In this document: positions 1 to 5,617 of the stretch, piece by piece
Numbering within the stretch: the stretch's first letter is position 1
Layout: each line of letters starts with the position of its first letter
Program-made: the position numbers and the translations under genes
NCBI GenBank assembly: GCA_018396935.1
Contig: JAGTRA010000022.1
Location: 1,752-10,004, forward strand
DNA: 8,253 bases
DNA from: Candidatus Bathyarchaeota archaeon
Lineage (GTDB): Archaea > Thermoproteota > Bathyarchaeia > Bathyarchaeales > Bathycorpusculaceae
Direction: 5' to 3'
Notes under the pieces: generated by a model
The model's database searches: none
Told to the model about the DNA's origin: nothing
What the model saw: only the letters and a program-made list of their open reading frames with translations

Positions 1-1
1 T

Positions 2-847
2 TATAAGCCTGTTTGGAGTTTATGTCCGCCTAGGGTAAAAGATGCTGATCAAGCGGCACTGTTTTGGAGGCAGGAACTTAAAGTGTTAAAAGAGAATATT
101 GAAAAACTTACTGGGAATAGGATAACTGAAAAAAAGCTCAGCGAAGCTATTAAGAAAGTTCAGAGAGCAACTGAAGCCTTCAGAAGACTTCAGAAAATCA
201 GGTGCGGCCCTCCAGTAATAATGGGTAGAGATGCTATGTTAGTTAACCAGACAATTATGTGGGATGACATTGAGCGTTGGACGATGAAAACTATAGAATT
301 GTGTAACGAGTTAGAGCGAAGAATACAGGCAAAGGAGTGGGCATGTCCTCCGGACGCTCCTAGAATAATGATAACGGGCTCCCCCATATTTTGGCCTGAC
401 AATTGGAAGCTTCCAAATCTTATAGAAGAGGCGAAACCTCAGGGCGTTATAGTTGCTGATGAATTATGCTCTGGAGACCGATTCCTCTATGATCCAGTTG
501 GCGTAGATGAGTGGATTATGCATGACATGTTTAATGCTGTCGCAGACAGGTATCTGCTTCCATCCACATGTCCATGCTTTACATCTGAAGATGGAAATGA
601 GGACAGAGTGAACTGGCTTATATCAAGAATTAAAGAACGTAAAGTTGACGGCGTGATATACTACATTTATCGTGGCTGCATGTTATACGCCATGGAGTAC
701 ATGCGCATAAAGCGAGTTCTTGATAAAATGGGCGTGCCCGTCTACTACTTAGACACGGATTACACTAGGGAGGATGTAGGTCAAATAAAAACGAGGGTGG
801 AAGCCTTCTTAGAAATGTTGAAGTCAAGAGTTGAAGTTGAGGGATAA
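2..847 (+). CDS. HgdB/BcrB/BcrC-type subunit of a 2-hydroxyacyl-CoA dehydratase or benzoyl-CoA reductase (5' end outside window)
   Basis: The frame is open from base 2, so the first internal start (GTG at 83) is not the real one; 281 C-terminal residues are visible. The family (PF06050) carries iron-sulfur clusters and uses ATP-activated electrons for difficult reductions or dehydrations of acyl-CoA thioesters. Family marks, numbered from the first visible codon, are an FWxxEL helix near 21-26, GPPVIMGRD (69-77), ITGSP (124-128), DELCSGDR (153-160), CPCF (190-193), RGC (224-226) and DTDYTREDVGQIKTRVEAFLE near the end. Cysteines 156, 190, 192 and 226 are candidate cluster ligands; I infer this from position. 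A GAGGG site in the last codons serves the next gene, three bases after the stop, so the two are co-transcribed. The two ATPases and ferredoxin behind it favour a benzoyl-CoA-reductase-like complex. I cannot tell BcrB from BcrC from this fragment, and the substrate is unknown. Confidence 0.88.
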   Translation, partial: YKPVWSLCPPRVKDADQAALFWRQELKVLKENIEKLTGNRITEKKLSEAIKKVQRATEAFRRLQKIRCGPPVIMGRDAMLVNQTIMWDDIERWTMKTIELCNELERRIQAKEWACPPDAPRIMITGSPIFWPDNWKLPNLIEEAKPQGVIVADELCSGDRFLYDPVGVDEWIMHDMFNAVADRYLLPSTCPCFTSEDGNEDRVNWLISRIKERKVDGVIYYIYRGCMLYAMEYMRIKRVLDKMGVPVYYLDTDYTREDVGQIKTRVEAFLEMLKSRVEVEG

Positions 848-850
848 ATA

Positions 851-1645
851 GTGATAGTAGCAGGCTTAGACATGGGCGTACAAAATGTTAAGGTGGTTTT
901 ACTTAGGGGCGGAGAAGTCATTTCCCGGAACTTAGTTCCCTCAGGGTTCAACCTTAGAGAGGCTGCTGAGCAAGCGCTTAAAGAGGCTGCTGAAAATGCG
1001 AAAATATCAATTAAGGAAATAGATCACGTAACAGCCACAGGAATGGGTGTTGATTTAGCTCCCAGAGCAGATAGCACCATTAGCATGATCTCCGCAGACG
1101 CCCTAGCTGCTGTTCATCTCCACCCAGCAACTCGAACAGTCATAGACATAGGTGCTGAAGAGTCTAGGGTGATTAGCTGTGATGAAAAAGGCGTAGTTCT
1201 AGATTTCACAATTAATGAACGATGCGCGGCAGGCGCTGGAGCCTTTTTAGAGGCTATGGCTAGAGCCCTTGAAGTTGACCTTAAAGACATGGGTTACCTC
1301 TCCCTTGAAGCTCAAGGGACCGTCTCCATTAGCGCTACATGTGTTATTTTTGGAGAGTCTGACGTCGTAAGCTTAATTCATAAACAGACGCCTAAACAGG
1401 AAATTGCTAGGGCTATATATGATGCCTTGGCTGAACGTATTATGTCAATGATCCACCGCATAGGACTTAAACCAGACGTAATGCTTGTAGGAGGCGTGGC
1501 TAAGGATATTGGATTTGCAACTACATTAAGACGTAAAATTGGATTGGATGTAATAATTCCAGAGTATCCCGAGTTTGCAGGTGCCTTTGGAGCGGCCCTT
1601 TACGCTGTTAATAAAGCCAGGAGAGAGAAACATAATGGGCAATAG
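851..1645 (+). CDS. BcrD-like activator ATPase, BcrA/BadF/BadG/HgdC family, with degenerate nucleotide motifs
   Basis: This 264-residue protein has the actin/hexokinase-like ASKHA fold of enzymes that use ATP to lower the potential of a [4Fe-4S] electron donor. The start is GTG, 7 nt after a GAGGG site inside the preceding gene. Cluster cysteines are kept: Cys125 in NERCAAGAG and Cys164 in SATCVIF; in HgdC the two cysteines of each of two subunits hold one cluster. The C-terminal VGGVAKD (213-219) and GAFGAALYA (244-252) are also kept. Other motifs deviate from the canonical form seen in the next gene: DMGVQNVK (7-14) for DVGSxxxK, TGMGV (63-67) for TGYGR, and GAEES (101-105) for GGQD. From memory, BcrD/BadG-type subunits also lack GGQD, so I call this the D-like partner of an A-D heterodimer. 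It may hydrolyse ATP poorly. It overlaps the next gene by 11 bp. Confidence 0.87.
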   Translation: MIVAGLDMGVQNVKVVLLRGGEVISRNLVPSGFNLREAAEQALKEAAENAKISIKEIDHVTATGMGVDLAPRADSTISMISADALAAVHLHPATRTVIDIGAEESRVISCDEKGVVLDFTINERCAAGAGAFLEAMARALEVDLKDMGYLSLEAQGTVSISATCVIFGESDVVSLIHKQTPKQEIARAIYDALAERIMSMIHRIGLKPDVMLVGGVAKDIGFATTLRRKIGLDVIIPEYPEFAGAFGAALYAVNKARREKHNGQ

Positions 1646-2537
1646 AGTGGATAACATAAATTATTGGCGTTGGAGAGAATACCGTTTAACATTACCTAAC
1701 AAAAACTGGAAAAAAGCTAGGGTTATAACGGCGGGGATAGATGTAGGCTCGGTTAGCTCTAAAGCCGTGATAATGGTGGATGGTGAAATATACGCTGTTG
1801 CTATTAAAAGAACCGGATCTAGTAGTCCAGACAGCGCTAAAAAAGTCCTCGAGTGGGCTCTTGAAGGTACGGGGATGAATATTGAAGACATAGATTATAT
1901 AGTTGGAACGGGGTATGGTAGAGTCAACATCCCTATGGCTCATACCACATTAACGGAGATTGCATGCCACGCTAAGGGTGCAAATTACATCTGGGGGCCA
2001 GCCGTTAGAACCATCCTCGACGTGGGTGGACAGGATATTAAGGCGATAAGATGTGATGAAAAGGGCAAGGTATTATCCTTCTTGATGAATGATAAATGTG
2101 CAGCTGGAACTGGACGCGGCATGGAGGTGCTTGCAGACCTACTTAAGGTACCCATTGAGGAAATGGGAGCACTTTCACTGAAAATTGATGAGGAACCTGA
2201 GCCTGTAAGTTGTACATGTGTAGCCTTCGCCAGAACTGAAGCTATAAGTCTTCTCCGTCAAGGCTGGTCTAAAGAGAAGGTTTTAGCAGCTTATATGCGA
2301 GCTATGGCCTTGAGGATGTGTAACCTTCTTGAGCGTGTTGGATGCGAAAAAGAGCTTGTGATAACTGGTGGGCAATCAAGAAATATTGGCATAGTTTCTA
2401 GGGTTGCAGAAATTATAGGTATAAAGCCGCTTCCAACACCTGATTGGGAGAAAGATGGTAGAGACCCCATGGCCGCAGGAGCGATAGGCGCAGCCATATT
2501 TGCAAAAGTTCTATATGAAAAAAGCCAGAAAGCATGA
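1635..2537 (+). CDS. BcrA-like activator ATPase, BcrA/BadF/BadG/HgdC family (canonical copy)
   Basis: This 300-residue ASKHA ATPase should take electrons from ferredoxin and pass them, with ATP hydrolysis, to the acyl-CoA-reducing subunits. I chose ATG 1635 because AGGAGAG (1619-1625) lies 9 nt upstream; an in-frame ATG at 1575 would overlap the previous gene by 71 bp and adds a tail unlike the family. All motifs are intact: GIDVGSVSSK (34-43), GTGYGR (91-96), DVGGQDIK (129-136), NDKCAAGTGR (152-161, ligand Cys155), CTCVAFA (193-199, ligand Cys195), ITGGQSRN (243-250) and GAIGAAIFA (282-290). About 33 residues precede the first motif, including a Trp/Arg/Tyr-rich stretch (YWRWREYR, 10-17) that the previous protein lacks; its role is unknown. 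The 11-bp overlap with the D-like gene suggests translational coupling and paired subunits. A homodimeric activator of a 2-hydroxyacyl-CoA dehydratase remains possible, but two unlike ATPases in tandem argue against it. Confidence 0.9.
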   Translation: MGNRVDNINYWRWREYRLTLPNKNWKKARVITAGIDVGSVSSKAVIMVDGEIYAVAIKRTGSSSPDSAKKVLEWALEGTGMNIEDIDYIVGTGYGRVNIPMAHTTLTEIACHAKGANYIWGPAVRTILDVGGQDIKAIRCDEKGKVLSFLMNDKCAAGTGRGMEVLADLLKVPIEEMGALSLKIDEEPEPVSCTCVAFARTEAISLLRQGWSKEKVLAAYMRAMALRMCNLLERVGCEKELVITGGQSRNIGIVSRVAEIIGIKPLPTPDWEKDGRDPMAAGAIGAAIFAKVLYEKSQKA

Positions 2538-2539
2538 AT

Positions 2540-2544
2540 GGAGG
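2540..2544 (+). promoter_or_regulatory. Shine-Dalgarno site (GGAGG) for the ferredoxin
   Basis: This is a perfect GGAGG just after the stop of the ATPase gene. The three ATGs around it (2534, 2538, 2545) open only very short frames that do not match the ferredoxin. At normal spacing in the ferredoxin frame lie ACG 2552 (7 nt) and ATA 2555 (10 nt). It therefore hints at a non-standard start or at re-initiation further downstream. Confidence 0.5.
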
Positions 2545-2575
2545 ATGAATAACGATAATTATACACTATGGATAT

Positions 2576-2845
2576 GTGGATGCTTCTGGCGAATATTACA
2601 TCGTTATAGATTCTGACAAATGTGATGGCTGTGAAGATTGCGCCAAAAAATGTCCAAAAAGCGTCTTAGAGGCTGTTAAGATGATGGTGGATATTGAAGA
2701 ACGCTGTCTAATCTCTGTTAAGGAAGAATACAGAAACAAGCTGCGATATGTATGTGCTCAATGCATGCCTGAGAAGACGAAGCCTCCATGCGTAGCTACC
2801 TGTGAGAAAAATGCTATTGAGTGGATTTGGAAAAGCAGTCGCTAA
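2576..2845 (+). CDS. 2x[4Fe-4S] ferredoxin of the reductase operon
   Basis: This small iron-sulfur protein is the likely electron donor to the ATPase pair. The first cluster motif is C-x2-C-x2-C-x3-C-P (Cys16, 19, 22, 26 counted from GTG 2576). The second is C-x2-C-x8-C-x3-C (Cys60, 63, 72, 76), with a widened central spacing. The two are joined by a charged ~33-residue insert that holds an extra Cys44. Length is 89 residues from this start. The start is uncertain: GTG 2576 has no SD of its own, while GGAGG (2540-2544) sits 31 nt upstream. The frame is open back to a TGA at 2546-2548 but offers only ATA, ACG or ATT, adding up to nine residues that end in HYGY. It follows the canonical ATPase by 38 bp and is last in the operon. 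A ferredoxin beside the reductase genes is also seen in bacterial bcr and bzd clusters. Confidence 0.88.
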   Translation: MDASGEYYIVIDSDKCDGCEDCAKKCPKSVLEAVKMMVDIEERCLISVKEEYRNKLRYVCAQCMPEKTKPPCVATCEKNAIEWIWKSSR

Positions 2846-2870
2846 ACGGCTAGACGTTAAGGGCAATTCA
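2846..2870. other. 25-bp convergent intergenic spacer
   Basis: The ferredoxin operon and the KH gene meet tail to tail here. I see no hairpin or long T-run, so if transcription stops here the signals must lie inside or beyond the opposing genes. Antisense overlap of the two transcripts is plausible. Confidence 0.5.
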
Positions 2871-3449
2871 TTATTCCTCTGGCTTCTCCCACAGGTCTAG
2901 CATGTTTTTCTTTAATTCATGGCGTTTTTTATGCAGAAATCTATAAACAGTAGAGTGTTGGCTGCCTTCTATTAGCATTTTAATGGCTTCCCTAGCTATT
3001 TGAACTTGTTCAAAACCTCCGATAATGCCAACAGTATGACCGTAAACGGATATACTGGTATCTGTGAGCTCCTCTATAGTTCTACGGGTTTTTCCCTCAG
3101 CTCCTATGATTCTGCCCTTAACTCTCCTTATATCAGATTCCGACTTTCCAAAGATGGACCTTAAATCGATTATCTCCAAGACGGCGTCCTCTTCCCTAAT
3201 TAATCGAAAGGCATTTTCAGGGGAAAAGCCTCTCCCAATAGCCGTTACAACCTCTTTGGCTCTAAATAGCACTGAAGGGTCGTTGAAGTTTTCAGCTAAG
3301 GTTATTGTGACTCCACCACTATCACTTTCTATTTGGAGCTCCACATTTAGGGCTTTTTCAATTTGTTTTTTTGTCTCGCCTCCTGGACCAATTAACACTC
3401 CAACTCGTTCCCTTGGGATTCTGACAAAGGTGCTGGGTCTACTTTCCAC
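2871..3449 (-). CDS. Dim2/Pno1-like KH-domain protein (small-subunit rRNA maturation)
   Basis: This RNA-binding protein is the archaeal relative of eukaryotic Dim2/Pno1, which binds near the 3' end of small-subunit rRNA during pre-30S maturation and works with Nob1 and RIO kinases. I place the start at GTG 3449 (192 residues) because AGGAGG (3457-3462) lies exactly 7 nt upstream. The usual longer choice (TTG/ATG at 3494 to 3473) would put that SD inside the gene and overlap RIO1 by up to 56 bp. The first KH domain has VRIPRERVGVLIGPGG with the GxxG loop at 21-24 and helix KKQIE. The second has GRIIGAEGK with its loop at 116-119, followed by TRRTIEEL and SVYGHTVGIIG. The C-terminal HSTVYRFLHKKRHELKK is typical of the family. 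It is the last gene after aIF1A and RIO1, and overlaps RIO1 by 11 bp. In many archaea topoisomerase VI genes follow; here they do not. Confidence 0.9.
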   Translation of the reverse strand: MESRPSTFVRIPRERVGVLIGPGGETKKQIEKALNVELQIESDSGGVTITLAENFNDPSVLFRAKEVVTAIGRGFSPENAFRLIREEDAVLEIIDLRSIFGKSESDIRRVKGRIIGAEGKTRRTIEELTDTSISVYGHTVGIIGGFEQVQIAREAIKMLIEGSQHSTVYRFLHKKRHELKKNMLDLWEKPEE

Positions 3450-4230
3450 CAGTAATCCTCCTGTAGATTTCATTTGGAGATAAGACATTAACACCGAGAC
3501 GGCTAAAGAACCTATTAATATTATTGATGTCCCTATTTAATAGTTGATCGGCTAAAGGATGAGACAGGGGGACAGCTTGAGAAACATCTATTATGACTGG
3601 GCGACCATTCCAAACCATAACGTTATACTCACTTAAGTCGCCATGCACCAGTTCAGCCCTCTGATAAAGCCTCTTCATATAGACTAGTATGGTTCGGTAA
3701 ATGTGTTCAGGATCTTCTGGAGGTTGCTCCTTGAGGGTGGGTGCGCTTACACCGTTTTTGCCTATGAACTCCATTATTAGCACATTATTTCTAACAGCTA
3801 TAGGCTTTGGAACACGGACCCCGGCCGCCATAGCCAACTCAAGATTCTTAAACTCTTTTTGAGCCCATGTAAAAATCAGCGAGCGCGTATCCCTTTTAAC
3901 ATTTTTAAATCTCGGATCACCCTCGATATACTTAAGCATGCCTTTCCTGAATTCTGCAGAAACCGTTAAGTATATTTTTATTGCAAGCTCATTGCCATTT
4001 TTATCCTTTCCCCAGTAAACACGGGCTTCTTTCCCAGACTGAACCACTCCAAAAATTCTATCAATAACGCCTGCATTCATAAAATCATAAATAACCATAA
4101 GAGTTGAGCGATCAAAAACTTCCTCTAGAACCTCATATTCCTCGCTTCGCTTCTCCTTCATTAACTGCTCAGTTTCATACTCCTTCTCTTCCTTTTCAAG
4201 TCTCTTTTCAACACGTTCCCAAAAACTCAA
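3439..4230 (-). CDS. rio1: RIO1-type atypical serine protein kinase/ATPase
   Basis: This 263-residue cytoplasmic RIO kinase acts in late small-subunit maturation; its ATPase cycle is thought to drive release of assembly factors. Type 1 rather than type 2 is shown by HGDLSEYN (196-203, catalytic Asp198), IIDVSQ (213-218, metal-binding Asp215) and the absence of an N-terminal winged helix. The nucleotide loop is QSGKEARVY (64-72), a variant of the usual STGKEAxVY, and the ATP-anchoring lysine is Lys85 in LAIK. The first ~35 residues are a highly charged Glu/Lys helix, and the end after 225 (DQLLNRDINNINRFF) matches the RIO1 C-terminal helix. The start is TTG 4230, 7 nt after a GAGG in the 16-bp gap behind aIF1A. 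Its neighbour is the Dim2-like KH gene, a functional partner; the aIF1A-RIO1-KH order is common in archaea. Confidence 0.93.
   Translation of the reverse strand: MSFWERVEKRLEKEEKEYETEQLMKEKRSEEYEVLEEVFDRSTLMVIYDFMNAGVIDRIFGVVQSGKEARVYWGKDKNGNELAIKIYLTVSAEFRKGMLKYIEGDPRFKNVKRDTRSLIFTWAQKEFKNLELAMAAGVRVPKPIAVRNNVLIMEFIGKNGVSAPTLKEQPPEDPEHIYRTILVYMKRLYQRAELVHGDLSEYNVMVWNGRPVIIDVSQAVPLSHPLADQLLNRDINNINRFFSRLGVNVLSPNEIYRRITGGK
3457..3462 (-). promoter_or_regulatory. Shine-Dalgarno site deciding the KH-gene start
   Basis: AGGAGG on the minus strand lies inside the last codons of RIO1, 7 nt before GTG 3449. It is the strongest SD in this operon and fixes an 11-bp overlap between RIO1 and the KH gene. 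Confidence 0.75.
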
Positions 4231-4246
4231 GAAATATCCTCACAAC

Positions 4247-4552
4247 TTAGATACTTAAGTATCCATTCTTTCTCAGCCACTCAGCTTGACCATGGGTATA
4301 GCGCCAAACAACATCTCCACGAGTATCTGATTGAAAGTCCCATGGCGAAACTAAAACAACATCCCCCTCACGAATCCAAACCCTACGCTTCATCTTACCC
4401 CTAATACGACATAAACGCTCTTTACCATCCTGGCACTTCACTAAGACACGGTCAAATCCTAAAAGCTTTACAGCTACGCCTAGAACTTCGTTTTCTGAAG
4501 GAAGCACAAGCTCACTCAGCTCTTCCTCACTTATCACCTTCTTCTTACCCAA
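4247..4552 (-). CDS. eif1A: Translation initiation factor aIF1A
   Basis: This 101-residue OB-fold factor binds the A-site of the 30S subunit and supports initiator-tRNA binding and start-codon scanning; it is the archaeal counterpart of eIF1A and bacterial IF1. Recognisable core segments are GVAVKLLGFDRVLVKCQDGKE (25-45), CRIRGKMKRRVWIREGDVVLV (48-68), and the closing WRYTHGQAEWLRKNGYL typical of archaeal family members. The start is TTG 4552, 6 nt after GAGGG on the minus strand, with an in-frame stop four codons upstream, so no longer form is possible. It is the first gene of the aIF1A-RIO1-KH run. Upstream lie two TATA-like boxes and a 10-bp phased repeat. Identity is secure. Confidence 0.95.
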   Translation of the reverse strand: MGKKKVISEEELSELVLPSENEVLGVAVKLLGFDRVLVKCQDGKERLCRIRGKMKRRVWIREGDVVLVSPWDFQSDTRGDVVWRYTHGQAEWLRKNGYLSI

Positions 4553-4590
4553 AGTTAACCCTCAATTCTTACCATAGAAGAAAGCAGATC

Positions 4591-4600
4591 TCCCTTAAAA
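4591..4600 (-). promoter_or_regulatory. Possible proximal TATA-like box for aIF1A
   Basis: TTTTAAGGGA on the minus strand lies about 40 nt before the aIF1A start. It would give a leader of roughly 15-20 nt that still holds the SD. It is weaker than the box at 4661-4669; only one may be real. Confidence 0.3.
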
Positions 4601-4629
4601 GCATGATCATCACAGTTAAGCCATCTAGA

Positions 4630-4669
4630 CTTATCAGCGCTTATCATGCTATTTAATGCTATTTATATG
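4630..4669. repeat. Four phased 10-bp units (two tandem pairs) upstream of aIF1A
   Basis: On the + strand the units read cttatcagcg, cttatcatgc, tatttaatgc, tatttatatg. The first two share their first seven bases. The last two share six, and ATGCTATTTA is repeated exactly and without a gap at 4646-4665. A 10-bp step puts each unit on nearly the same face of the helix. It could be an operator or a slippage product. Confidence 0.55.
4661..4669 (-). promoter_or_regulatory. TATA-like box upstream of aIF1A
   Basis: CATATAAAT on the minus strand matches an archaeal TATA element. Transcription would start near 4640 and leave a leader of about 85-90 nt. The box lies within the last unit of the 10-bp phased repeat, so that repeat could modulate TBP/TFB access. 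No transcript data are available. Confidence 0.4.
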
Positions 4670-4714
4670 GGATATAGTCTTCCCCGCAATAATTATGGAG
4701 TTTAAATGCCTTTT

Positions 4715-4999
4715 TTACAATTTTACGATTTGTGCGTGGGGTATGCCTTCTATTCGTATGACTGCTTCGGGGTGTACGTACCCTTTTTCTATAGCCTTAT
4801 TTACGACGTTTTCGCCAATCATGTTGACTATTGTTGATTTTTCAATCATGCTTATGGCGTGGTCTACTTCTACTTCTTCGCCTTTATAGAATTGTTCTGT
4901 GATTTTGAAGGTTATTTTTCCTTGGTGGAGGGTTTTCCCTAAAAGTTCAGTGTCGCAGATTGCTAATAGTACGTGATTGCCTATCTTGTAGAGTTTCAT
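4715..4999 (-). CDS. DUF424 family protein
   Basis: This is a small, soluble archaeal protein of unknown function, commonly found near translation genes. The sequence fits the family along its length: MKLYKIGNHVLLAICDTELLG at the start, TFKITEQFYKG in the middle, and the family-typical VNMIGENVVNKAIEKGYVHPEAVIRIEGIPHAQIV ending. I chose ATG 4999 (94 residues), which gives the usual MKxYKxGNxVLLAxCD opening; TTG 5011 would add four residues without a better SD. It lies 26 bp behind aIF2-beta on the same strand and is almost certainly co-transcribed with it. No clear terminator follows, so read-through into the aIF1A group 162 bp downstream cannot be excluded. No catalytic residues can be named from the sequence. 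Confidence 0.83.
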   Translation of the reverse strand: MKLYKIGNHVLLAICDTELLGKTLHQGKITFKITEQFYKGEEVEVDHAISMIEKSTIVNMIGENVVNKAIEKGYVHPEAVIRIEGIPHAQIVKL

Positions 5000-5025
5000 G
5001 TAGCACTTCAATTTTTACACGACTT

Positions 5026-5436
5026 TTATATGGTCTTAATTGAGGATTTTGCGCCACATGCCTCGCATAGGAGGAAGGATAAGCGTTTTTCCTTTATGAT
5101 TTTGGTGTCAGGCCGCTTACAGACTGGACATATTACGAAGATTTCCATGTAACGCCTAATAATTCTTTCAATAGTGTCTTTAGAGAATTTTCCTTGAAAG
5201 ATTACCTTGGAATCCTGAATTGTGGCTGCTGTAGCGAGTTCTCCTGTTAAAAACTTTAATAGGTGATGAATATCCCTATTTAGGATTTCAGCCACTTCCC
5301 CAAGATTTTGAACAATGGTCCTCATGCCTATAATCATGTGCTGGAGTTCTGGAAGCTCTAAGCGCTCCCTTTTAATTGTGGCTACAGGGAGCTGTGAACG
5401 TGCTCTCTCCAATAGGGCTTCATAGTCATATGACAT
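5026..5436 (-). CDS. eif2B: Translation initiation factor aIF2, beta subunit
   Basis: This 136-residue protein is the beta subunit of the aIF2 heterotrimer, which carries Met-tRNAi to the 30S subunit. In order it has a short N-terminal helix (MSYDYEALLERA) that in the family contacts aIF2-gamma, a central alpha/beta domain (about 28-97) containing NRDIHHLLKFLTGELAT, and a C-terminal zinc ribbon with Cys103, Cys106, Cys124 and Cys127 (C-x2-C-x17-C-x2-C). The lysine-rich arm of eukaryotic eIF2-beta is absent, as expected for archaea. ATG 5436 is the start; a GGAG and a weaker AAGG lie upstream. The gene pairs with DUF424 downstream, and a TATA-like box lies about 40 bp upstream. Identity is secure. 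Confidence 0.95.
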   Translation of the reverse strand: MSYDYEALLERARSQLPVATIKRERLELPELQHMIIGMRTIVQNLGEVAEILNRDIHHLLKFLTGELATAATIQDSKVIFQGKFSKDTIERIIRRYMEIFVICPVCKRPDTKIIKEKRLSFLLCEACGAKSSIKTI

Positions 5437-5617
5437 TTAGCCTTACTCCATCAAACTACATGGTTAACTACCGTGTATTTAAGAGTTGACTTTTAAGCTA
5501 GACCATTTCCATATTACTTTGCCTAATGTTTATTGAACCTGAAACATTACCAAACCGGAATAACCTATATGAGTATTAATCAACGCGTATATTTAGAGGA
5601 GGAAGGAGGAGGCCAGA
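5437..5617. promoter_or_regulatory. Divergent promoter region, aIF2-beta / small membrane protein
   Basis: These 181 bp separate two divergent genes. The minus-strand promoter candidate is near 5475-5500. On the plus strand CTATATGAG (near 5566-5574) and GTATATTTA (near 5586-5594) are TATA-like; the first would give a leader of about 20 nt. The + side ends in a long purine tract that serves as ribosome-binding site. I found no RNA gene. Confidence 0.4.
5475..5483 (-). promoter_or_regulatory. TATA-like box for aIF2-beta
   Basis: CTTAAATAC on the minus strand lies about 40 nt before the aIF2-beta ATG, so transcription would start near 5450 with a leader of roughly 15 nt. A second A/T-rich motif (GCTTAAAAGTC, minus strand, near 5490-5500) is an alternative. 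Confidence 0.4.

Noticed and set aside
83..847. A complete gene starting at GTG 83
   Set aside because: The frame is open to the window edge and the 27 residues upstream fit the HgdB family, so the gene is truncated by the window, not short.
1575..1634. 20-residue N-terminal extension of the canonical ATPase from ATG 1575
   Set aside because: It would overlap the previous gene by 71 bp, lacks an SD, and ATG 1635 has a well-placed AGGAGAG.
2545..2616. ATG right after the GGAGG, opening a 23-codon frame before the ferredoxin
   Set aside because: There is no gap between SD and ATG, the peptide is out of frame with the ferredoxin and shows no features; at most it is a leader peptide.
3064..3483. 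Long plus-strand open frame (139 codons) opposite the KH gene
   Set aside because: It is the antisense of a well-recognised two-KH-domain protein, has no SD and no family features.
4607..4613. Box-C-like GTGATGA on the minus strand, possible C/D guide RNA before aIF1A
   Set aside because: No matching CTGA box D or C'/D' pair lies at the right distance downstream; it is more likely leader sequence.
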